Below, one piece after another: positions 1 through 9,000 of a DNA stretch of 11,962 nt; position 1 is the stretch's first letter; every line of letters begins with the position of its first letter. Below the pieces are notes generated by a model. It made no database searches. It saw nothing but the letters and a program-made list of their open reading frames with translations, and was not told the origin of the DNA. Origin of the DNA: an uncultured Sutterella sp. (lineage in GTDB: Bacteria > Pseudomonadota > Gammaproteobacteria > Burkholderiales > Burkholderiaceae_F); the NCBI GenBank assembly GCA_900764215.1, contig CAAFNI010000119.1, forward strand, positions 1-11,962, given 5' to 3'. The translations under genes and the position numbers were made by a program.

Positions 1-30
1 ACTTTGAGGGCAAAAGGCCTCAGGGTTATA
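1..30 (+). other. 3' end of the 16S-23S internal transcribed spacer
   Basis: These bases precede mature 23S rRNA. Positions 24-39 (ending inside the 23S 5' end) are the exact reverse complement of 2908-2923, giving a 16-bp perfect stem that brackets the whole 23S gene. Such a stem is the usual RNase III substrate for excising pre-23S from the operon transcript. The 16S gene and any spacer tRNAs lie upstream, outside the window. Confidence 0.8.
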
Positions 31-2918
<2,888 letters not shown>

Positions 2919-3042
2919 TAACCGTGAAGCTTTTTTGACTGAATGTCGTCAAGAGAACTTCTGAGTCAGTGAATCGCAACTGAGCTTTGTTTCTGACCAA
3001 GTGAAGAATTCGCTCCGGGATGATTTTCCCGAGCAAAGCCTT
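2919..3042 (+). other. 23S-5S intergenic spacer
   Basis: This 124-nt transcribed spacer holds no tRNA. Its clearest structure is a hairpin just before 5S, at 3012-3034: GCTC plus GGGA pair with TCCC plus GAGC, with one bulged C at 3016 and a six-base loop. It probably helps define the 5S precursor for RNase cleavage, which is an inference. A T-run at 2931-2936 is not a convincing terminator because 5S lies downstream. Confidence 0.6.
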
Positions 3043-3160
3043 TGCCTGATGACCATAGAGAGGTGGTCCCACTCCTTCCCATTCCGAACAGGACAGTGAA
3101 ACACCTTATCGCCGATGATAGTTGGTTGTATTTCCAGTGAAAGTAGGACATCGTCAGGCT
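3043..3160 (+). rRNA. rrf: 5S ribosomal RNA
   Basis: This 118-nt RNA of the large ribosomal subunit begins TGCCTGATGACC and ends CATCGTCAGGCT; the terminal GCCTGA and TCAGGC segments pair. The core CCACTCCTTCCCATTCCGAAC is the conserved loop B/C region of bacterial 5S, with a betaproteobacterial flavour. It is the last gene of the operon and is followed ten bases later by a terminator hairpin. Confidence 0.96.
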
Positions 3161-3169
3161 CACGATTAG

Positions 3170-3205
3170 AAAACCCCGGTTTCCGCAAGGAACCGGGGTT
3201 TTTGC
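3170..3205 (+). terminator. rRNA operon intrinsic terminator
   Basis: A GC-rich stem, AACCCCGGTTTCC paired with GGAACCGGGGTT (one bulged T on the left arm), closes on a GCAA tetraloop and runs into five T residues. It lies directly after 5S and ends the rrn transcript. Its strength fits a heavily transcribed operon. Confidence 0.93.
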
Positions 3206-3223
3206 TTCTGGGGTTAATCTGAT

Positions 3224-3245
3224 GATTTTCCTTTGATTTTTGCAG
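3224..3245 (+). repeat. T-rich tandem 11-mers, possible DNA-unwinding element
   Basis: Two adjacent 11-mers begin GATTTT (GATTTTCCTTT at 3224-3234, GATTTTTGCAG at 3235-3245) within a T-rich stretch. They end 19 bp before the first DnaA box. Origins typically have such AT-rich, GAT-starting repeats flanking the strongest box. Only two copies are present and they match imperfectly, so the assignment is tentative. Confidence 0.35.
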
Positions 3246-3264
3246 ATACTCACAAGTGTGAGCT

Positions 3265-3273
3265 TGTGGATAA
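3265..3273 (-). promoter_or_regulatory. DnaA box 1 (perfect consensus)
   Basis: TGTGGATAA on the + strand reads TTATCCACA on the - strand, the highest-affinity DnaA box. Together with box 2, one base away and in the opposite orientation, it forms the near-palindrome TGTGGATAAGTTATTCACA. Confidence 0.8.
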
Positions 3274-3274
3274 G

Positions 3275-3283
3275 TTATTCACA
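3275..3283 (+). promoter_or_regulatory. DnaA box 2 (consensus TTATNCACA)
   Basis: TTATTCACA matches the TTATNCACA consensus and lies back to back with box 1, separated by a single G. Confidence 0.78.
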
Positions 3284-3366
3284 GACCAAACTTCAGCTTT
3301 GCCCCGGCGGCGCGAAGATGGACGGATGGTGCATGCAACGCATTGAGTTTTATTGAAAAACTGAAG

Positions 3367-3375
3367 TTATCCACA
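3367..3375 (+). promoter_or_regulatory. DnaA box 3 (perfect consensus)
   Basis: TTATCCACA is a second perfect high-affinity box, set in an AT-rich context after a GC-rich stretch around 3301-3320. Confidence 0.8.
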
Positions 3376-3397
3376 GAATTGCTCTTGTTTTGAAAAG

Positions 3398-3406
3398 TTT
3401 TCCACA
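3398..3406 (+). promoter_or_regulatory. DnaA box 4 (one mismatch)
   Basis: TTTTCCACA differs from the consensus at position 3. It has the same orientation as box 3 and starts 31 bp after it, about three helical turns, so both would present on the same face of the DNA. Confidence 0.6.
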
Positions 3407-3442
3407 GTTTTGGCGGTGCCTGCGGATTTCTTGGTTTGATGG

Positions 3443-3455
3443 CAAGTTGTTGATT
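3443..3455 (-). promoter_or_regulatory. IHF-binding consensus match
   Basis: CAAGTTGTTGATT matches YAANNNNTTGATW, the reverse complement of the IHF consensus WATCAANNNNTTR, at every position. It sits between DnaA boxes 4 and 5, in AT-rich DNA. IHF bends DNA and assists DnaA assembly at E. coli oriC, datA and DARS2. Confidence 0.5.
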
Positions 3456-3496
3456 TTCAAGTGAAAATATTGAAGAATGATTTGGCTTCGCATGAG

Positions 3497-3505
3497 TTGT
3501 CCACA
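3497..3505 (+). promoter_or_regulatory. DnaA box 5 (one mismatch)
   Basis: TTGTCCACA has one mismatch to TTATNCACA and keeps the conserved CCACA core. Confidence 0.55.
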
Positions 3506-3519
3506 GGTTCGAGGCCGTG

Positions 3520-3528
3520 TGTGGAAAA
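3520..3528 (-). promoter_or_regulatory. DnaA box 6 (one mismatch, inverted)
   Basis: TGTGGAAAA reads TTTTCCACA on the - strand, the same variant as box 4. It closes the cluster facing box 5, so the outer boxes at each end point on opposite strands. Confidence 0.55.
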
Positions 3529-3600
3529 CTCGCCGACTAGCGAATGAGAGCGGCAGCGCCTTCACGGCAGCGTTCGGTTGAATCACTTCAATTCGTCTAA

Positions 3601-3613
3601 AATCAATGTTTTG
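3601..3613 (+). promoter_or_regulatory. IHF-binding consensus match upstream of lptF
   Basis: AATCAATGTTTTG matches WATCAANNNNTTR at every position. It lies 73 bp before the lptF start codon and overlaps a -35-like TTGACG (3611-3616), so it could serve the DnaA cluster, the lptF promoter, or both. Confidence 0.45.
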
Positions 3614-3685
3614 ACGTAGCCGCTTGTCGTTTGCGTCAATGTTCTTTCATCGGCCTTCTCTTCATTTGCGCGGAATCTCTGCTCC

Positions 3686-4816
3686 ATGATCTTCAAGCGT
3701 TCCATGGTTTCGGAACTGGCCAACAGTGCCGGCGGTGTCTTCACCGTTTTGTTCACCATCGTTCTGGCCGTTGGTATGGTCCGCATTCTCAGCCTTGCAG
3801 CCGGCGGCCGCATCGACAACGGGACTGTGCTGCAGATGGTGCTCTACAACGCTCTGACGAATTTGCCTCCCCTTTTGACACTCTCGCTCTTCATTGCCGT
3901 CTTGATGACGATGATGCGTTGGTGGCAGGACAATGAGATGGTCGTGTGGTTCTCCTCCGGCGGTCGTTCCTTGTTTTCATGGGTGCCTCCCGTCCTGCGC
4001 TTTGCCCTTCCTTTTGTTGTGGCTGTCGGCGTGCTTTCCATCGTCATTTCGCCCTGGGCGCGTTCCCAAACTGAAATAACCCGAAATGAGTTTGCTCAGC
4101 GCGACGAAGTGAATCGACTTGCTCCCGGCCGCTTCATCGAGACCATGGGAGGGAAGCGTGTTTTCTTCATTGAGTCTCAAGGCGCGTCACCCAACGAAGT
4201 GGGCCGCATTTTCATGGCCGAACGAACCAGCAAGGGCGAGTCCACCGTGACCGCCGATCGCGGCACCGTTGAGATCAATGCGGAAGGCGACCGCTACATC
4301 GTGCTTCACAACGGCCGACGCTACGAGACGGCCCAGGATTCCCCCGCGACCCGCGTGGTTGAGTTCGATGAGTACGCTGTTCGTCTTGACATCAAGATTG
4401 ACAAGAGTTTGGAATCTAGCAAGGTTTCGGCTCAGCCGATGACGGTGCTCTTTGCCGGCATGACTCCGGACCAGCAGGCCCAGATCTTCTGGCGCTTTTC
4501 CTGGCCTGTCGCAGCATTTCTGCTTGCTCTTTTTGCCATACCGCTTTCTGCGTCGAATCCTCGTGCCGGCCGCAGCCTCAACATCCTCATTGCTGCGCTC
4601 GTCTTCATTCTTTATCTCAACGCCATTTCCGTCATGCAGAGCTGGATCGAGCAAGGCAAGTTCGGCTACTTCACCGGACTTCTTCTGCTCCATGGTTTGG
4701 TGGCCGTGATCTGCGGGATCTTTTTCGTCCGCCGTGTTTACATGATGAGATGGCTGCCCGTCTGGTGCAGTCCCTGGTATTGGCGCCGTCGCCTGATTTT
4801 GTCGAAGGAGCATTAA
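3686..4816 (+). CDS. lptF: LPS export ABC transporter permease LptF
   Basis: LptF is one of two inner-membrane subunits of the LptB2FG transporter, which extracts lipopolysaccharide from the inner membrane and feeds it through LptC and LptA to the outer membrane. The 376 residues match the usual length (E. coli about 366) and the YjgP/YjgQ fold. Three N-terminal membrane segments (about 13-36, 57-79, 103-122) precede a periplasmic beta-jellyroll domain (about 125-265) and three C-terminal segments (about 268-289, 297-319, 327-348). The stretch NEMVVWFSSGGRS (83-95) is in the place of the coupling helix that contacts the ATPase LptB. The start is the first ATG; its ribosome-binding site is weak (GGAA at 3672-3675). 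lptG follows after one base. The tail after the last helix (349-376) is rich in Trp and Arg. It is assigned as LptF from order and sequence; LptG is the only near alternative. Confidence 0.93.
   Translation: MIFKRSMVSELANSAGGVFTVLFTIVLAVGMVRILSLAAGGRIDNGTVLQMVLYNALTNLPPLLTLSLFIAVLMTMMRWWQDNEMVVWFSSGGRSLFSWVPPVLRFALPFVVAVGVLSIVISPWARSQTEITRNEFAQRDEVNRLAPGRFIETMGGKRVFFIESQGASPNEVGRIFMAERTSKGESTVTADRGTVEINAEGDRYIVLHNGRRYETAQDSPATRVVEFDEYAVRLDIKIDKSLESSKVSAQPMTVLFAGMTPDQQAQIFWRFSWPVAAFLLALFAIPLSASNPRAGRSLNILIAALVFILYLNAISVMQSWIEQGKFGYFTGLLLLHGLVAVICGIFFVRRVYMMRWLPVWCSPWYWRRRLILSKEH
4805..4810 (+). promoter_or_regulatory. Ribosome-binding site of lptG inside lptF
   Basis: AAGGAG lies seven bases before the lptG ATG and overlaps the last codons of lptF. 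It is much stronger than the lptF site, and it supports the ATG at 4818 and tight co-translation of the pair. Confidence 0.8.
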
Positions 4817-4817
4817 G

Positions 4818-5957
4818 ATGCGCGTCATTACCCGCCAACTGTCCAAGGAGATTCTTCTCTCATCGGGCTTCGTTCTGATTGCGCTCGTGGCGCTCTTTGC
4901 CTTCTTTGATCTGGTAGGACAGCTTGATGATTTGGCCGACGGCCGCACGATCATGCAGGCCTTTACGCTGACGGCGTTTACGCTTCCTGCACGCATCTAT
5001 GAGGTGATGCCGCTTGCTGCGTTGCTCGCTTCCGTCTATACCATGTCGCGCTGGGCTGCAACGAGCGAATTCACGTGTCTTCGCGTTGCCGGGATGTCGC
5101 CGGTTACGCTCGCCCTTTCGCTTCTGCTTCCCGGGATTATCCTCGTGGGCATCACCTATACTTTCGGTGAATTCATTGCGCCCGCTGCGTCGCGTTATGC
5201 GGCGGAAGTGAAGTCCATTTCAAACAATCAGACCACGCTTACCGCCCGAGGTTATTCTTCCGGCGTCTGGGTGCGCGACGTGACGGCGGGAGACGGCGGA
5301 CTGGAGATTGACAGATACATCAACGTCAAGTACCTCAATGCGACAGACTCTGCCGAAACCGGAGGCTGGCGCATGTTTGAATTCGACAAGGAGGGGCGGA
5401 TCCGCGTCTTTATCGAATCCGATTCCGCACATTATGAATCCGGTCGGGGATGGCTTCTGAAGAACGTCGTGCGTTATGACTATCCGGTCTTCGACGCGCG
5501 CGACAATGCGCCGCTGGATTCGAGGATTGCGATGACCAAGTCGGATGAGCTGCTTCTTCACTCCTCTCTGGGACCGGACACGCTCAGCGTCATGACTGTG
5601 AAGCCCGACACGATGTCGATGCGCGATCTGGACCGATACGTAAGTCATTTGAAGAAAAACAATCAGCAGTCCGAACACTATGAGGTCGCATTCTGGAACA
5701 AGGCCTTCTACCCGCTGGCCACCCTTGTGATGATTGCGCTTTCGATGCCTTTTGCCTACATGAATGCGCGTTCGGGAGGGCTTGCGATCAAGATGTTCGT
5801 CGGGGTCATGATCGGCATCGTATTTTATGCGCTCAACAACCTCTTCTCTTATTTGGGCGTGCTCAACACGTGGTCTCCCATCGTTGTGAGCTTGGTGCCA
5901 ACCGTGTCCATGTTGGTTTTGGCAGCCGCTGCCATGGTTCTTGTCGAGCGCCGATAG
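4818..5957 (+). CDS. lptG: LPS export ABC transporter permease LptG
   Basis: LptG is the partner permease of LptF in the LptB2FG lipopolysaccharide exporter. The 379-residue protein has the same plan: membrane segments at about 10-33, 58-80 and 94-120, a periplasmic jellyroll domain (about 125-290), then segments at about 297-315, 322-345 and 353-375. The DLVGQLDDL segment after the first helix and the cytoplasmic SEFTCLRVAGMSP stretch (83-95, coupling-helix position) are typical of LptG. The start codon is one base after the lptF stop and has a good ribosome-binding site, so the two are an obligate operon. LptB, LptC and LptA are not encoded in this window. A terminator hairpin lies 30 bp after the stop. 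No truncation or odd features are seen. Confidence 0.95.
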   Translation: MRVITRQLSKEILLSSGFVLIALVALFAFFDLVGQLDDLADGRTIMQAFTLTAFTLPARIYEVMPLAALLASVYTMSRWAATSEFTCLRVAGMSPVTLALSLLLPGIILVGITYTFGEFIAPAASRYAAEVKSISNNQTTLTARGYSSGVWVRDVTAGDGGLEIDRYINVKYLNATDSAETGGWRMFEFDKEGRIRVFIESDSAHYESGRGWLLKNVVRYDYPVFDARDNAPLDSRIAMTKSDELLLHSSLGPDTLSVMTVKPDTMSMRDLDRYVSHLKKNNQQSEHYEVAFWNKAFYPLATLVMIALSMPFAYMNARSGGLAIKMFVGVMIGIVFYALNNLFSYLGVLNTWSPIVVSLVPTVSMLVLAAAAMVLVERR

Positions 5958-5984
5958 TTTGCGAGCCGCTCCTTTCGACATTGC

Positions 5985-6016
5985 AGAAGGCCCGCGACAC
6001 AGGTCGCGGGCCTTTT
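5985..6016. terminator. Bidirectional terminator between lptG and uvrA
   Basis: A perfect 12-bp stem, AAGGCCCGCGAC (5987-5998) with GTCGCGGGCCTT (6003-6014), closes on an ACAG loop. On the + strand it is followed by a short T-run (T4). On the - strand the run is weaker (TTCTG). It lies in the 71-bp gap between two convergent genes and probably serves both. Confidence 0.85.
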
Positions 6017-6028
6017 GCCATCCGGGAT

Positions 6029-9000
6029 TTAGTGCGCTTTCAGGTGGGCCCGGAGCGCTTTTCCAGTATGCGTGCTCGAAGCTGCCAGCGCTTCGGGAGT
6101 GCCTGCGGCTACGACTCTGCCGCCGCCGGCGCCTCCCTCGGGTCCCATGTCGATGATCCAGTCGGCCTGAGCCATCAGATCAAGATTGTGTTCAACGACA
6201 ATCACCGTATTGCCCGCCTCAACGAGGCGCTTGAGAACGACGATGAGTTTGTCGACGTCTGCCATGTGAAGACCAACGGTGGGTTCGTCCAGCACATAGA
6301 GCGTATGGGGACTCTTGCGGCCTCTGCCGACAGTTTCATCCTTGACCTTGGTCAGTTCGCTCACGAGCTTGATGCGCTGGGCCTCGCCGCCCGACAGCGT
6401 GGGTGACGGCTGTCCAAGCGTGAGGTATCCCAGGCCGATGTCTTGAAGGAGCTTGAGCGGGTGTGCGATTGTCGGCATGGAACTGAAGAATTCGACCGCT
6501 TCGTCGACCTGCATCTGAAGGATTTCGCCGATATTGCGGTTCTTCCAGGTCACGGCGAGCGTTTCCGGATTGAAGCGTGCGCCATGGCAAATTTCGCAAG
6601 GGACCTTCACGTCGGGCAGAAAAGCCATCTCGATCGTGCGCAGGCCTTGTCCTGCGCAGGCTTCGCATCGTCCACCCGCATTGTTGAAGGAGAAGCGGCC
6701 CGCACCATAGCCGCGTGCCTTGCCTTCATTCGTGCCTGCAAAGAGTGCCCGGATGTTGTCAAAGAATCCGACGTAGGTGGCGGGGCATGATCTCGGCGTC
6801 TTGCCGATGGGAGATTGGTCCACTTCGAGCACGCGGGCAATGCTTTCGAATCCGCTGATGCCGTCGCACCCCTTCCATTGCATTTTTTCTGCTGGCTCTC
6901 CGAGATTTCGGGCAAGGTTTTCAAATAGCACTTCCCGAGTCAGCGTCGACTTGCCGGAACCGGAGACGCCCGTTACGACCGTCAGACGGTTGAGAGGAAA
7001 CTCAACGACGCCGCAGGCAAGATTGTGCCTGCAGGGATTGATCACGGATACGGCGGGATCGCTCTGCCGGTCAAACGCCTTGACCGGGAAGTGCATGTGG
7101 CGGCCTGGATTCCTCAGGTATTCGCCGGTAAGCGAGCGCTCGCACTTCATGATGTCGTCGATCGTGCCCTCCGCCACGAGTTCACCGCCGCGTACGCCGG
7201 ATCCGGGGCCGATGTCAATGATGTGGTCGGCTTGCCGGATGGTGTCCTCGTCATGTTCGACGACGAGCAGCGTATTGCCCTGCCGGGTGAGTCTGTCTAT
7301 GGCGTCAAGCAGAATGCGGTTGTCGCGAGGATGAAGACCGATCGTGGGTTCGTCCAGCACGTAGCAGACGCCTCTGAGATTGCTGCCGAGTTGAGCGGCC
7401 AGCCGAATGCGCTGGGCTTCGCCGCCCGAGAGCGTCGGGGCGCTGCGATCGAGCGTGAGATAGCCCAGCCCAACTTCCTGAAGGAAGGACAGACGGGATT
7501 GAATTTCTGCGACGGCGTCGTGAGCAATGACGGCTTCGCGGCCATCGAGTTGGACGTTTCGGAAAAAGTCCGCCACGTCGTCGATCGTCATGCCGCCGAA
7601 GTCCGCAATGCTCCGTTCATGCCATTGCACGGCAAGTGCAACAGGATTGAGGCGTGCCCCGGCGCAGGCGGGACAGAGCTCCGCGTCTTCGATGCTGCTG
7701 AAGTCCGTACGGAAGGCTTCTCCCTTTTTCTGCGCCTTCTTGAGCGCTGATGTGATGAGGCCGTAGCCCGAACATTTCGGACAGGCGCCGGCACTCGAGT
7801 TGTAGGAAAACAGCTTGGGATCAAGGGCGGGGAAGCTCTTGAGACAGGACGGACAGGCTGCGAGCGTGGAGTAGAACACGTCCTTGTCGGATGTGTTCGG
7901 CAATGCCTCTTCGGGGAGCGAGGACGTCACGATCAGACGCCCGCGGCCTTGCAGGAGCGCTGAGTCGACGATTTTTTCCAAAACCTCCTCGTTTGCGCCG
8001 CAGACGCCGGCGAGAAGTTCAAGGTCATGTTCGGAATAGCGGGCGAGCTGAGGAATCTTGGCTGATATGTCGACATAGGCGCCATCCACTCTCATCGTTC
8101 TGAAACCCTTGTCGGCGGCTGCTTGCATTTCAGCTCTGAAGATGCCCTTTTGCCGGCGTACGATTGGCGCGAGCACGGCGATGCGTCCGGCGGCGTAGTC
8201 TTGGCGTATCGCCTTGATGATGTCGTCGCGGGATTGAGGACTCGCAGGCACGCCGCATTCCGGGCAGTACTGGGTGCCGAGCTTGACGAACAGCAGGCGA
8301 AGATAGTGCAGCAGTTCCGTCGTTGTGGCAACGGTCGATCGCAGGCCGCCCCGCGACGTGCGCTGTTCGATTGCGACCGTGGGCGGGATGCCTCGGATTG
8401 CATCGACGTCTGGAGCGGGAGCGGGCTGAACCATGCTGCGCGCATAGGCGTTGAGGCTTTCGAGGTAGCGACGCTGTCCTTCTGCAAAGACAAGGTCGAA
8501 GGCGAGCGTCGACTTGCCCGAACCCGAGGGGCCCGTCACGACGGTGAACTTGTCTCTGGGAATCGAAACCGACAGGTTTTTGAGGTTGTGTTCGCGTGCG
8601 CCTTGAACAAGGATTCGAGCATTGTCCTCGGGCGTTGCGCGCTGCATCGGCGGGAAGTTGAAGAAGCTTTCTCGGGTAGCCGCCCGTCCATCAAGGACGT
8701 CGCGCCAGTCCTTGAGCGCCCGGCCCGTGAAGGAGTCGGTCTTTGCGGCGATTTCATCGGGCGTGCCCTCAAAGACGACGTCGCCGCCCTGCTGCCCGCC
8801 GTCAGGACCGAGCTCGATGATCCAGTCTGCGGTATTGAGAACGTCGAGGTTGTGTTCGATCACAAGTACGGAATGTCCGAGGCAGACGAGGCCGTCGAGC
8901 ACGCGTACGAGCGTGGCGGTATCGTCAAAGTGCAGGCCGGTCGTTGGTTCGTCAAAGACGAATAGCTTTCCCGGGCCGCGTCGCGAGACCGAGAGACCCT

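Larger units (their letters stand above)
3206..3685. promoter_or_regulatory. Intergenic DnaA-box/IHF cluster: candidate oriC or DnaA-titration site
   Basis: This 480-bp gap has no credible gene. It contains six DnaA boxes: 3265-3273(-), 3275-3283(+), 3367-3375(+), 3398-3406(+), 3497-3505(+) and 3520-3528(-). Three match TTATNCACA exactly and three differ by one base. Two exact IHF consensus matches (3443-3455 and 3601-3613) and a T-rich tandem repeat (3224-3245) lie among or beside them. Clustered DnaA boxes with IHF sites and an AT-rich element are the hallmark of oriC, and also occur at E. coli datA and DARS loci. Against oriC, dnaA, rpmH and mnmG are absent here, and the rRNA operon is transcribed toward the cluster, so it would be replicated head-on. 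The lptF promoter must also lie in this gap; I see no convincing -35/-10 pair. Confidence 0.7.

Noticed and set aside
3350..3586. A 78-codon reading frame on the - strand in the DnaA-box region
   Set aside because: It has no family resemblance or ribosome-binding site and coincides with the DnaA and IHF sites, so it is probably chance.
4187..4996. Long frames antisense to lptF/lptG (also 5220-5981) and to uvrA (8123-8965, 10463-10978)
   Set aside because: They mirror the codon structure of well-supported genes on the other strand and have no recognisable domains.
5870..6406. A 178-codon + strand frame spanning the lptG end, the terminator and the uvrA end
   Set aside because: It runs through a strong terminator hairpin and overlaps two real genes, so it is a shadow frame.
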